Below, one piece after another: positions 21,440-32,944 of a stretch of 64,000 bases of DNA. Position numbers and translations under genes: made by a program. Source of the DNA: Ophiodon elongatus (lineage: Eukaryota > Chordata > Actinopteri > Perciformes > Hexagrammidae). The stretch covers positions 1 through 64,000 of the forward strand of contig JACSYO010000443.1 in the NCBI GenBank assembly GCA_016806645.1, written 5' to 3'. A model generated the notes under the pieces. That model saw only the letters and a program-made list of their open reading frames with translations. It made no database searches and was not told the DNA's origin. Positions within the stretch are counted from its first letter, which is position 1, and each line of letters opens with the position of its first letter.

Positions 21440-22440
21440 GTCTCCTCCTGTCTGCTGCATCACCAAGGCCGGGACCTTGGAGATGCTAGTGGTGTTATGT
21501 ACAAGGAAGTGGGTGAAAGGGCGAGAACTGGATGACATTACATACTGATGAGTTTCTGCTACAACTAAATGTACAGGTTAACAAATCATCAATACGAGAG
21601 AGATCTTTGAGCGAAACACAACAAATACATCGACATCTGGTGAGAGTCACAATAGAACGGTGACATGAAGGTACAGTGCAGGAGGTGAGGGAATAACAAG
21701 CAGCTCAACACTTCAGTCCTTTTATTAATGCTGAGTCGTCTCATCTTTCAAGGTTCACAGTTTAAAGGTTTTACTGTCAGCGTCATACGTCACTAGTTTG
21801 ATCAATTTCAGGTTTTTGCTTCAGTTGATCGTTTTATAATCTTCTTTGGATTTAGAAAGTTATTGAATTCATGAAGATCATTTTAAAAACCAAGCAGATT
21901 GATAGTAGCTGATAGCTAAATCTGCATCTCTGGTCTGAAAGTTTTGGTATAAGTGGTACATTTTAGGGGTTAAGGTTGAAAGCTGGCATCATCACAATCG
22001 GGTGGTGCAACTCAGGTAATATGAATTTGCCATTTTTGACACAAGTACAACTATCTTTTTGTAAATTTGTGACTTTAATCAAAGACAATTGCAGAATCAT
22101 TCATACAGAATTCATGACATTAAAAGCTGAGTTTTTTTCCCCAGAATTCTATGAAACATCAGCAGGAAATGTCTTGGTCAATAAGATGAAACCAGTGTGC
22201 AGACATCCCCAGAAATGCCACATCAGTGAATTTGGACTTTGGAGCTCTAAAACATTTGTTTGACAGGATGACGTTTCTGAGGAGAAGAGAGAGAAGAGAC
22301 GGTAATTAGGAGGAAAGAGGTTTTTAACATCGAGCTGGAGTGTCTTAAAAAAACAACCCGAGGTTTTGGATTAGTTGGTCTCTCAGCAGCGTCGACACCA
22401 ACGGACAGTTCCACTTTCTGAACCCGTCACATCGGAGCTG
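21440..22440. other. Noncoding DNA
   Basis: No gene recognised. The 95-codon plus-strand frame at 21976-22263 has no known motif and no splice context, so it is left uncalled. Confidence 0.4.
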
Positions 22441-22444
22441 CTGC

Positions 22445-22447
<3 letters not shown>

Positions 22448-22479
<32 letters not shown>

Positions 22480-22698
22480 AGCCCATTGTTGAGGCGGGGC
22501 CGGGTTGTGTAGTTCCTGGTCGGAGTAATAGAAGGTGGAGGAGGGAGAGGTCAATGTGTTCCGGGGGGGGGGGGGGGAAGAGCGAGAGAGCGAGAGAGAA
22601 CAAAGACTGTTGTGAACGATGGATGGAGGGAGCACAGCGATGACTCGATTGATGATGATGATGGAGGAAATGAGAGTGTGTGTGGGGGGGGGGGGGGC
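22448..22698. repeat. Homopolymer and GA-rich low-complexity cluster
   Basis: This includes an A run of about 30 bases (22448-22477), a G(14)-like run at 22563-22576, GA repeats at about 22580-22600, GAT repeats near 22645-22665 and a second G run at 22685-22697. The second G run sits at the left break of the DIRS element. Such tracts are prone to slippage and assembly error. Confidence 0.9.
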
Positions 22699-23115
22699 AG
22701 CAGCAATGCACCTTGTGAATACTTGTGGGGAGAGGGAGAGTCCGAATGGAAGCACCCTGAACTGAACGTAACGGCCTTGGAAGGCGAAACAAAGGAACTG
22801 TCTGTGGTGAGGCACAGTGGGAATATGGAAATAGGCATCCTTCAAGTCAACAGACGTGAACCAGTCTCCTCTGGAGACGGCACAAAAGGACATTTGCTGT
22901 GCTCAGCATGTGAAACGGCAAGACTTTCAGGAACTGAAGTCCCCTCAGATCCAGGACTGGGCGCAGTCCACCGCCTTTCTTCCTTACGACGAAGTAGGTG
23001 GAGTAGAACCCCCCGCTGTGACAGGGGGTCCACCACCTCGATGGCACCTTTGGCCAGGAGCGCAGCTGGCTCAGGGCTAGGGCTTTTGCCGGGTCGGTGA
23101 TGCTGGTCATCATGA
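22695..23115 (-). pseudogene. DIRS-type reverse transcriptase fragment
   Basis: Minus-strand pieces in two or three frames give GFYSTYFVVRKKGGGLRPVL, then a stretch around LKVLPFHMLSTA, then GDWFTSVDLKDAYFHI and FRVLPFGLSLSP. The first catalytic Asp motif (VDLKDAY) is present. The YxDD motif and everything after it are missing because the element breaks at about 22695. Frameshifts separate the pieces near 22845-22900. Confidence 0.8.
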
Positions 23116-23421
23116 CCCGGCTGAAGGCCGGCGTCGGAATTGAGGCTTGTACCCCTGGGTTAGGGCTCCTTGGAAACCATCCAGGGGTCTGAAGCGTGAG
23201 CTGCCCAGTAGAGTAGCTGATATGCTGCTGGGCGAAATAACCGACAGCCGGCCCGGAGACCTCGGTTCCTGGCCCCCCTGCCTCGAAAGGCTTTGGGGGG
23301 GCGAGCCGAACAGCTCTCCAGGTTCAACTGGGACAGTACGGGAGGGGAGTCCTCCGACATGTCTCTGACAAGGGTGACTGCGCCAGCCAAACCTGGCGGC
23401 GAGTCTAACCCAGAGTGGACA

Positions 23422-24306
23422 TCAGGCGCCCAAGTTCACTCGATATAAGCGCAAACGCCTGCAGTGAAGCATCACTGAGGCTGGTGGCAGAAGCATCGAA
23501 AGTAGCCTGCTACAGGGAAGCTGAGAGGGCAAGCATGAGATGGGAGAGGGAGTTACCAATATGGCCCATGCGCGCTGCTGCGTCGTAACACCCGGGAAAG
23601 CAGGTCGTCTGTGACCCGACATTGGGGTCGAGGGCACCTAGCATCCAGCCACAGAGTCTCCTCAGGGGAAACTATTAGGGACGCGATAGTCAGCTCAATG
23701 GCTGGCATACGCTCAAAGCCATATTTCGCTGCGTCCTGCATGGCCGCCAGGGTTCGGAGGTCTGATGAAAGACGGGAGAGAGCCATGGTGTCTCTCCAGC
23801 ATGCATGCAACTCCCTCAGATATTCTTCGGAGGGAGGAACAGAAAAGGTGGCAGGGGCGGGAACGCGCCTGAAGAAAGCATTAACCGGTGGAGGTTCCAC
23901 TAGGGTGGAGGGTCAGGAGAAGAGACTTCATCTGAGCTACCTCAGCAGTCAGCAGATCCACTCTAGAAGCCAGCATGCCAGGCTTAGCCCTCTTGGGGGG
24001 AGCCCCTGCAGCTCCTACAGTTTAAAGACGAGTAGGATGGCCTGGATGCGGATGCCATGACGGGGGGAGGTTAACCTCACCCATCAGGTGTTCCACCTCG
24101 GCCAGTCTAGCAGCCCTTACTGCATGAGGCACAATGCCGCAGTTCATGCACGGGTTCTCCGAGAGGCCCTCCCTCAGATGCTGGAGGCCAAGACAAGCGG
24201 GGCAAAGGTCATGGCCGTCTTCAGGCTGGAAAGGAGCCATACATATCCTGATTGTTGGTGTCCTAACAGTAAGCTTGAGCGAGAGCACTCTGCTACTGTG
24301 ACACAA
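23422..24306 (-). pseudogene. DIRS-type first ORF (gag-like) fragments
   Basis: Minus-strand pieces include a cysteine-rich part (HDLCPACLGLQHLREGLSEN, then PCMNC) at 24022-24306 and a helical part (FSVPPSEEYLRELHACWRDT, then LRTLAAMQDAAKYGFERMP) at 23553-23900. Both resemble the structural ORF of fish DIRS elements as I remember them. Shifts and stops separate the pieces, so no functional product is expected. Confidence 0.65.
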
Positions 24307-24929
24307 CAGGTCGGAGGCAGTCCGTTCAGTGAGAGGAGAGCGAGGACACGCTCTTCACTAGTTAGGTAGCTGCTAGTAAGATAGTTAGCTGGTAGCTGTC
24401 AGAATCAGCGTGCTCAGCTCACAGAAAGCCGGCCGCGTCAGTGTAGCGTCTCGCCACACCGAGCGGACACGCGCTCGTTAGCACGCCACTCAATTAGCGA
24501 GAGCGCTCCGCCAACCGTGGCATCCCGTTATAGGAAACAATGTAAACGATCTCACCCGTTGAGGTTTTCACCGGTGATGACCGAAGATGGGTGCACCGGT
24601 CCGGCTCGATGGTCCGAACGGTAAAGCACACCGTCCCCTCCTAAGAGGGACAGCTTGTCGCAGCTTTTGGAGGGCGAGAGACCCGCAACTCCGACCGATG
24701 GTCGCAAGGCCACCAGCGACAAACTCCTGAGGTCCAACCTCAGACGACTTTAGCTAATTCTACGATAGTACTTAGCCTGCGTAGCGAGAAGATGAGAAAG
24801 GACTGATCTCAGGATGACGCCGGAACTTATACCCGGCTGGGGGTCATCCGAGGTCACAGGTGACTTTGTTAATATAAAGACTCGACCTGCGCGTGCGCGA
24901 GACGGAAGATATCCAGTGTTAAGCACTGC

Positions 24930-25880
24930 CTCTGGCGGTAAGTAAGGATGAAATAGAACAACATGCAGGTTTTATGGGTTAAAATTAAGTTCAGCAAACA
25001 TTTTGTCTTAGTAAGGAAAGTAAAAAGTATCGGCCAGATCACATGACGACATGACACAGAAGTCCAACAGGACGTTCCCATTATTCCAGTTGAACACATG
25101 AACCGGTCCAAAAGAAAACGCTGTTAATTGTGACTGTAACACGTTCATGCGGTCATAAAGCAACACGTACGGACGAGTGGAGCTGCGGTCGCCAAGGAGC
25201 AGGGCAGGAATCGAACAGCGGCTGCTAAGGAAGCGAGGAAGCAGTGCTTGGTGATTGGACGATGAGCAGCGGTGGGAGGGGCAGGAAGTAGGCAGCGGGG
25301 CTCATTGGGTTGTGGGGGGAGGGCATGGGGTCACATACGTGCTGCATTCACCGCTGCAGAATGGCGTATACCTCTGTATACAAGGGCTGGACAGCCTTCT
25401 GGCCTGACGGATCTGAAAAACAACAGTTTACAGCTCAGTTACAGACATGTAAAGAGCTCCTTTCCAAAACACCACACCTCCATCCACAGGGGCCTCTCTG
25501 CCCCGAAGACAATTCCTACAGTTAAATCAACCTTTTGTTTTTTTACCAGATGTTGACAGCACTAAGTCTCTTAAAGTGTGCCCGTCTTGAATGCTGTAGT
25601 AGTCCTTTAAAATGTCATGGATCTACTCAAGAAACTACTTGGATACAAGAACAAAGATCCACATTTCATTTATAGTGAAGAGAAAGAATGCAACAACATA
25701 AACTAAAACATATTCATTGATTAAACCACATTCCCTGGCCGGCTTTACATTTATAAATTAACTATTGACATTGTTACAGTATTGAAGATTGTAACGTTTT
25801 TCTTCTGGTGGGTGATTGTGTGGTTTTGGGAGGAAACTCTTCAAACAGACAGATGAAACTGAGGAAAGGAAGAAGAGAGA
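24930..25880. other. Noncoding DNA, GC-rich at 25140-25350
   Basis: No gene recognised. The local GC-rich part at about 25140-25350 includes G runs but has no promoter-like context I can support. Confidence 0.35.
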
Positions 25881-25888
25881 AAGATAGG

Positions 25889-25890
<2 letters not shown>

Positions 25891-25969
<79 letters not shown>
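25891..25969. repeat. (GT)n microsatellite, about 79 bp
   Basis: Nearly 40 uninterrupted GT dinucleotides. They open long Cys/Val and His/Thr frames on both strands, which are artefacts. Confidence 0.98.
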
Positions 25970-25970
<1 letters not shown>

Positions 25971-26496
25971 TAAGGTGTTTTGTGCAAAAGAAAAACACTT
26001 TTCATGGCGTGAAAACACATTTCAACCGTCATCATCATCAGGTTGTGAAATTCCTAAATGAAGGGTAAAAAATGATAAAACATGGCCTGAATCTGTGCGA
26101 CATGTGAGGTACCTTGTACACAGTATTAAAATAAGAGACATGTTATCTACTGACCGTCGTTATATTCATAAACACAGAGTACGAATGATGTGAGATTGAA
26201 GTTGAGCATATAAGTGATCTAAAGATGTGTTTTTTAATCTGAATTAATGAAAACAATCTAATTAAAATGTTCCATGTTTAAAACCTGTTTGTCTTTTGCA
26301 GTAACTTCTTCTGCCACACGATGAAGCCACTTCACCTGATCAGACACGAACTACTACATGCAGCTCCTTCATGGGGATTGATGGGACCTAAAACAACGGT
26401 GGGGACGATTTTAACTAAATGCACCGTTGACCTCAATATGATCTTTAACACCATGAATGTGCGTTTCTTTTTGCTCTTGTTATATTAGAGATAACA

Positions 26497-26531
<35 letters not shown>
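26497..26531. repeat. (CT)n microsatellite
   Basis: About 17 CT dinucleotides. They lie exactly at the left edge of the shared zinc-finger 3' UTR homology (26531). Confidence 0.95.
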
Positions 26532-26535
<4 letters not shown>

Positions 26536-26841
26536 GTCACCAAAGTTTCAGTAACAAAGTAAACTTGCATAAGTTCATTTTTATGTAGATTTTAAAACAT
26601 TACACGGAAAAATGCATTTTAAATACAGATGTTATTGTACCGAGTTTTTAGTTTGTTTTTACTTTCCTCCATCACAGACTATGTTCATTCATCAGATGTT
26701 CAGAAATCACTTTGCCTTCCATCTCATTTACAAACAAATGACAGAGAACATTTGAAATATTGTACATATTTTTTAAATACACACAAGAGGAAAAGAAAAA
26801 AACTTACATCATTAATCTTTCACAACTGAAAATAACTAATT
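26531..26841 (-). other. 3' UTR-like flank shared by the zinc-finger paralogues (copy 3)
   Basis: This matches 3350-3656 and 12020-12160 (aagtgtcaccaaagtttcag, 'ttttaaaacattacacgga', 'aaatcactttgccttccatc'). The homology starts at the CT microsatellite. Confidence 0.75.
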
Positions 26842-27598
26842 CTATCCTGTGTGGACTCTCATGTGTGACTTCAGATTTCCCTGTCTTGTGAATCTGTTCC
26901 CACAAACATCACATCTGAATTGTCTCTCTCCTGTGTGGACTCTCATGTGTCTCTTCAAACTCCCCCTTTCTGTAAATCTTTTCCCACAAACATCACAACT
27001 GAATGGTTTCTCTCCAGTGTGGACTCTCATATGTGTCTTCAGAGTTCCCTGTTCTGTAAATCTTTTCCCACAATTATCACAACCAAATGGTTTCTCTCCT
27101 GTGTGGACTCTCATGTGTGTCTTCAAACTCCCCTGCACTGTAAATCTTTTCCCACAAACATCACGACTGAATGGTTGAACACCATGACTGACTTCAGTCT
27201 CAGAAGATTCTGAAGCCTTTTCATCAATATTTGGATGTGAATGACGATGTGGTTTTAGGTTCCTGGCTGGTCCTGATCCCCCACAGTCCTCTGCATCAGT
27301 TTCTGTTTTTATGTGTGTAGCTGACCTGCCGGCTGGAGGCTCCGCCTCTCTGTTGTCCTCCATCTGGCTTTGATGAAGCCGTGAGGTCTGAGGTTTGTCA
27401 TCTTCACTCTTCACAGTAACAGCAGTGAATGGGAACTTGGTGATATCGGCCTCCTCCAGCACATTAAGCTGCTCTCCTTCTAGACGGGTCCAGAGTTCCT
27501 CTTTTCCTCTTTTATGTGGAGGGGCTCCGGAACCTCCTGGTCCAGGTCCAGGCACTCAGGGGGGACATCTGCTTTAATCACCAACAGCTGCTGGACAT
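26842..27598 (-). pseudogene. C2H2 zinc-finger gene 3, main exon, frameshifted
   Basis: The minus-strand exon follows the same acceptor CTGCAG|ATGTCCAG (27598) and the same acidic start (DVQQLLVIKADVPPECLDLD) as gene 2. Near 27500 one C is missing relative to gene 2 (cctcttttcc versus cctccttttcc), so the frame is lost after HIKEEK and the rest continues in another frame. Only four fingers follow. The first has a zinc-ligand change (SRDVC in place of SCDVC); the others have helices TEQGTLKTH, TERGSLKRH and TRQGNLKSH. The middle linker present in gene 2 is deleted. No first exon was found upstream. It is a probable pseudogene created by the segmental duplication. Confidence 0.85.
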
Positions 27599-27599
27599 C

Positions 27600-28376
27600 T
27601 GCAGGGAGCACATTATGGAAAACTGGGACTTCACTAATGAAAGCTGATATCAGTCTGGAGACATTCAAGGAATTTGACTAAATGTATATTTGTTTCTCTT
27701 AATGTACAAAACAAAAATACAAAACATTAACACAATGACATTTGTAAACAGTAGTGCATTGGTGCAGAGTGCAAAGGGCGCTGGAATAAATATGGAATGT
27801 GTAATGTAAAAGATTGCTTTTAATACGAGGCAGCCGGTTGTCACACACACTTCATACAACAATACTAATATTTAGGTTGATACTGATGATATTAACACAT
27901 TGAAGATCAGTAAGTATTTAATTTAATACACGCTTTTAAAGTAACATTTGCATGTTATTTCATCATAAAATTTACTTCTGAGAATTTTTTAGGGGAGAAA
28001 TGTACCTTGTAATATTTAATAGCGCTAGTTTCACAAAAATCTTCTCCAACATTTGTTGAGTTGAGAAGCTCAACAAACAGCAAGCTAGCACAGGACTGGC
28101 TAATCTCCAACGAGCCTATTGAAAAATAAGAGACTTGGGATGTGCTTGCTCTGACATCATGCACACGTGGTCAACGATGACCTCATGAGAGCAAGGCGGC
28201 CGCAGTTTTTAAAGCCAGGCACCGCAGTTGCTCTCCACGGACTACATAACCCAATGCATGATGGGAAACTCCTGGTTATTGCCAGATCAGAGAGTTGATT
28301 GCAGTTTTGTAGAAAATCCTATTTTTGTATGAAGTTGTAATAGTTAACGCTCGATTGTTGGCTATTAGTCTCATGT
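27600..28376. repeat. Segmental duplication copy 2, flank part
   Basis: Intron and flank sequence parallel to 14240-15105 (atgtatatttgtttctctta, 'gttgagttgagaagctcaac', 'caatgcatgatgggaaa'). It lacks the MITE-like block of copy 1 and resumes after the LINE at 29413-29608. Confidence 0.85.
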
Positions 28377-29412
28377 CCATCCATTGTCATCCGCTTCTCC
28401 GGGGGGCGGGTCGCGGTGGCAGCAGGCCCAGTAGGCCGACCCAGGCTTCCCTCTCACCCGCAACATGTTCCAGCTTGTTCTGGGGGATCCCGAGGTGTTC
28501 CCAGGCCAGCTGGTAGATATAATCCCTCCAGCGTGTTCTGGGTCTTCCCCGGGGCCTCCTACCAGTTGGGCGTGCCTGGAAAACCTCTAACAGGAGGCGT
28601 CCAGGAGGCATCCTGATTAGATGCCCGAACCACCTCAGCTGACTCCTTTTGATACGATGGAGTAGCGCCTCAATTCCAAGTTCCCTCCTGATGTCCGAGC
28701 TTCTTACCCTATCTCTAAGGCTGAGCCTGGCCACCCTACAGAGGAAACTCATCTCCTTACCCTATCTCTAAGGCTGAGCCCGGCCACCCTATGGAGAAAA
28801 CTCATTTCAGCCGCTTGTATCAGAGACCTCGTTCTTTCGGTCATGACTCAGAGTTCGTGACCATAGGTGAGGATTGGAACGTAGACCGCCCGGCAAATTG
28901 AGAGCTTTGCCTTCCGGCTCAGCTCCCTCTTCACCAAGACGGTCCAGTGCAGCGCCTGTTTCACTGCTGCAGCCGCACCGATCCGTCGGTCGATCTCCCG
29001 CTCCATCTTACCCTCACTCGTGAACAAGACCCCGAGATATTTGAACTCCTTCGCTTGAGGTAGGCACTCCGTCCTCACCTGGAGGGAGCAATCCACCGGT
29101 GAGGGAGCAATCCACCGGTTTCCGGCAGAGCACCATGGCCTCAGATTTGGAGGTGCTTACTCTCATCCCCGCCACTTCACACTCGGCTGCAAATCGCCCC
29201 AGTGAATGCTGGAGGTCACGGTCCGAAGAGGCCAACAGGACCACATCGTCTGCGAACAGCAGAAAGGCGATCCTGAGACCCCCGAACCCGACGTTCTCCT
29301 CCCCCTGGCTGCGCTTAGATATCCTGTCCATGAAAGTCACGAACAGGACCGGTGATAAAGGGCAGCCCTGGCGGAGGCCAACACCCACCGGGAACGCGTC
29401 TGACTTATTGCC
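28377..29412 (-). mobile_element. RTE-clade LINE (Rex3-like), 5'-truncated
   Basis: The block interrupts the segmental duplication between TCTCATG and ATGTTTAATC, which are contiguous in copy 1 (near 15110). On the minus strand it carries the C-terminal reverse transcriptase region (LRQGCPLSPVLFVTFMDRIS, FADDVVLLASS, LGVLFTSEGKMEREIDRRIG, ARPTGRRPRGRPRTRWRD). It ends at the left in the TCCATCCATT-type 3' tail seen in fish RTE/Rex3 elements. It is a 3' fragment of about 1 kb, as expected from incomplete reverse transcription. Confidence 0.9.
28387..29388 (-). pseudogene. RTE reverse transcriptase C-terminal fragment
   Basis: Minus-strand frames at 29014-29388, 28848-29096 and 28387-28752 together cover the RT palm (GCPLSPVL, FADDVVLLA), the thumb and the Arg-rich C-terminus. 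The frames are separated by small tandem duplications: a segment of about 49 bp around 28706-28807 (cttaccctatctctaaggct twice) and one of about 18 bp at 29083-29118 (gagggagcaatccaccggt twice). The upstream endonuclease domain is absent. The fragment is inactive. Confidence 0.88.
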
Positions 29413-29609
29413 GAGATGTTTAATCTAAAAACACATCTTGTGTGGTTGATAATGACCTGTTGCCATTCGGACGGCCCGCAGGCAGGTCGGCGGAGTGTTA
29501 AGTGTCAACTCATGTTATGTAGACAACTGCTATGTATAGGTAGGTACTGATGCGACATATCTTTGGAAAGCTAAGATTCATGTGATTCGATTGATGCTAA
29601 CCATTTCAG

Positions 29610-30185
29610 TTAGGTAAAGTTGGAAAGATATTCACAGATTCAGACTTCTGTTGAGAAATAGCATCCTTGCTACGAAGGATGTATCGCTCGAGACGCACAA
29701 CAAAGAGGCCGAGCCCCACTGAGGAATCCGCTAATAAACAAAGCCGATTGGCGGTTCGAAGTTTAAGTAAAAAAGTATTTACTTTAAAATGAAAACAATT
29801 ACACCTTAAATACATGATATATAATAAGAAAAATGTCCCATGGAACAGGATTACGCCGCAGGCCCTCGTCTCCCTCGTCCTGCCGCGTGACCCCAATGAC
29901 TTCCGGTTCGCGCCGATGTGCGGGCGTCACGCCTCGCCGACGTCTGGCGCAGCGATCCGCGCTGCCGTCCGTGCGCCCCAGAAGTCCAGTCACATCCCTC
30001 TCCCCCTCCTTTTATATTCCTTCGAAGTCTCCGCGTTGCGGCGGGGCCCTTCCACCGTCCCGTGTCGTCGCCGTTTTAGTATGTCCTCCTCTTGCCCGTT
30101 CCGCTTCAGGTTTCAGAGGGTCTCCCCCGATCGCGCAATGCATTGTATCTAACTGCCGTGGCATAATTTACACACGGTAACCATA
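29610..30185 (-). other. GC-rich block with a minus-strand TATA motif, possibly an LTR
   Basis: The segment at 29850-30150 is unusually GC- and CpG-rich for the window. On the minus strand it has GGAATATAAAAGGAGGGGG (around 30000-30020), a good TATA box, followed by an AT-rich stretch. It begins where the segmental duplication homology ends. I suspect a solo LTR or a promoter fragment. I could not fix TG/CA ends or a target duplication. Confidence 0.35.
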
Positions 30186-30204
30186 ATACGATTTAAGCAT
30201 ACGA

Positions 30205-30370
30205 TAGTTTTAACACATGGTAATTATGAAATAGTCTAAACATACTGATTATGAAATAGCTACAAATGACCAATTATGAAATTGTTGCAAAATATCAACT
30301 ATGAAAATGTTACAAAATATTTATGGAAAATGACAAAATATTAATTATGAAAAAGTTACAAAATAAAGGC
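30205..30370. repeat. Degenerate tandem repeat (attatgaaatagctacaaa type)
   Basis: Imperfect units of about 27-35 bp, such as 'attatgaaatagtctaaaca', 'attatgaaatagctacaaat' and 'attatgaaaaagttacaaaa', repeat five or six times. Confidence 0.75.
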
Positions 30371-31270
30371 ATAAGACAGTTGCTTTAGGAGCTTTCTTCA
30401 TTCAACCGTAACACTTCCCAGATCAATAACTCGTTAGCGAAATGGTGTTAAAATACAATCAACACCTCTCTGTAACCGTAGTGATGTAGACAACAAGCTA
30501 CAACCTTAACTAACCTTAATTTTACCAAAACGGGCCTTTCAATCTTTCATCCACCAATGGGCTGCTCCTTGTTGTACTACAGCTGTTATTTTGGTGAAAT
30601 GTGCTTTTGATTAATTATAGTAAATATTTATTGGAAGAAATATTCAATAACTTCACTATTGTAAAGTGTAGCATGACCAAAATCCATTTACACATCAATG
30701 GGCTACTGCTTTTTTATAATTTAATTCTAATGCAGTGTAACACCATCAAATTCTGTTCAACCACCAGGAATCCTGTGTTGGAAAATCTCTTTTAATGGTC
30801 TCAATTTTGTTTTTAGGACAAAGTGTAGTGGCACAAATTTCTCATCAGTCACCAGGATATCTGATGATTATGCAAAACCAGCAGTTTTTTAAAAATGTTT
30901 GCTCAATTTGCAATAATTTTAACCAAAATGTATTTAGCATCAACACTATGTAAAACGGTGTCCTATTTGCTTTCCAAAAAACAGAATATTGGTTAGGGTC
31001 TTTTGAGACATAAACAGATAATCTGAGATCAGATCACTGTAAAGTGCATAAAACAGGACCTCATGTGACAGTGCTAAATCTGGTTCCTGTTCCTGTGAGA
31101 ACTTCAAAAAGGAAAAAGAAAGATTTGATTTGAACCAGTAGCTGGAACAGTTAGCTTCTAACCAACGCTTAACATGAGCTTAACATTAACTTGGACATAT
31201 ACAGCCAAATTGCATCATCCCAATTCATACTGCCATTCACAAACTAAGGTATTTTACTTCATCTTGTCAC
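30370..31270. other. AT-rich noncoding DNA
   Basis: No gene recognised. This is where upstream robo4-like exons would be expected if the gene were whole, but no Ig-domain coding segment is seen. Confidence 0.4.
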
Positions 31271-31274
31271 TGAG

Positions 31275-31579
31275 TGTTACGATCCGGCTCAAAGGCTGCA
31301 ACATGGATGGGAGACTAAACGAGTTAAAAGCAATAAATAGACATTTATTTAAAGAACAGAACTAACTTAAACAAACAAAATAAATAAGCCACAGTGTCAG
31401 CCACAGGCGAGCAGCCAGCCAGGCAAGGGAGCAACCAGCTCCATGTTCAGGTGCTGCGTCTTTATAGCCGGCACTCTCACCAGGCTCAGGTGTGGCTCAT
31501 CAGCCGACGATGCACAGCCTGAAAGACAAAGACAGCAAAACAGGACCCAGACCCCTAGTGGAAGGGAGGGGTCGTCACA
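31275..31579 (-). mobile_element. Solo LTR with perfect 5-bp target duplication
   Basis: The 305-bp unit begins TGTTACGATCCGGCTC and ends GGGGTCGTCACA, and is flanked on both sides by CTGAG (31270-31274 and 31580-31584). On the minus strand it holds a TATA box (GGCTATAAAGACGC) and a downstream A/T-rich stretch with AATAAA-like motifs, so the LTR reads on the minus strand. It resembles Gypsy-type LTRs. No internal region is present, which indicates LTR-LTR recombination. Confidence 0.9.
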
Positions 31580-32944
31580 CTGAGCCACCAGCACGTTTTC
31601 TCAAGGCTTCTTTCTTTCTGGACATTTCTTGGTTGTAAATGAAACTCAAATATCTGCTGAATCAACATATTAGTTATTGTAAAAAGAGACCAGAGGGGCA
31701 GCAAATGTGAAAACTAACTGCTCTACGGGTGTTTAGGTATCTTGTCGACCCGGACCAGACTCTGCAGATCCACTATGGGACAGCCCAGGATACTGGGAAG
31801 TACACCTGCACTGCTGTCAATGATGCAGGTGTGGTCACTGCCAGCGCACAGCTACTGGTTGAAGGTAAGAAGATGTCTGAAAAAGCAGAGGTTCCAAAGT
31901 GTCTTGCATCACTGACTGTTTTTCAGTTCACAGTTTTGTTGCCTGTCGGCCGACTCAGGGACATCAGTGCTGAACGTAATTGTTTAGTCCATACTGGAAG
32001 ATGAAGTTAAACAGGTATCATCGTAGCAAAAGCCCTGAGCACCTGAGACAGTGGACATTATAGTTGTAGAAAATAGTCACACGTGTGTATCAGTAGAATT
32101 GAGGATTTTTTTTCTTCTCTTCCATGAACACAACATAACAGTTATACATTCTCATATTCTTTATGGCAGGTGCACAAATCCTGTTCTACAAATCACAAAC
32201 TAAGAAACTCATACGCTCACCTTCGCTACAGTTACTGCAGTGACTTGTGCAAAACACACCCACAGACCTGTATCAAAAATACAAAAACATCTTGTATATT
32301 TTTCCAGCACGAACACAATTCAAAAAGTAAAAATCCGCCGCAGCGTTTTCACTCACAAGTTTCTGTGAACTACAAATCCCACTGTCACATGTGCTCATGT
32401 GTTCTGCTCCAATAATACAGATATGAAGATTGTCAAGAGGAGCTGTACACTGTGCCCAGAGCACCTCCTTACAAGCAGCCCAAACCCTCCTCTGAGATTT
32501 CAGTTCCTCAGTTTTGAGGTTGGTACTGTTTATACCAGTAATCCGATTCATAATGTTTGTCAGAAGTCGGCCTTATGAACTCATTTAGTTTGAGTAAGTG
32601 TGACTAAAAGAGCTTACTTCCACATTACCTGCATAAAAGAGGAAAACGTTTACAGCGTTTCACTCACAAAACCTTCATCAGGCTTATGGACATTACAACA
32701 CTTCTTTATATGTACTTCTGGCAAAACCACATGACACCAGACCCAGGTACAAACGGCACCACTGGGCCCTTTGTCCAAACATCCCAGTGTTTTATTTTTA
32801 AAGTATGATTTATTTTTTCTCCTGTGTTTATGATTTAACATGTGAAAAAAGGTTTTGCCAGGATATTCTTTTTAGGTTCTTTAATTTTTTTTCATCTGTG
32901 AAAACAAGTGAAAATTCTCAGTATAATTGTGTTTTAATAGTTTG

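Larger units (their letters stand above)
22695..24925 (-). mobile_element. DIRS-like retrotransposon, truncated and decayed
   Basis: On the minus strand, from right to left, there is a GC-rich end region, then gag-like fragments (24306-23422), then a reverse transcriptase fragment (23113-22695) cut off at a poly-G tract. The RT signature VDLKDAYFHI with FGLSLSPQVF and the LRPVLDLRGL segment are of the type I associate with vertebrate DIRS elements, which use a tyrosine recombinase. The recombinase and RNase H regions are not in the window. The right boundary near 24925 is an estimate. Confidence 0.75.

Noticed and set aside
22612..23100. Plus-strand ORFs across the DIRS region
   Set aside because: They are antisense shadows of the RT fragment and of G-rich low-complexity sequence.
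25808..26068. Long open frames with poly-Val-Cys or poly-His-Thr
   Set aside because: They are translations of the (GT)n microsatellite on both strands.
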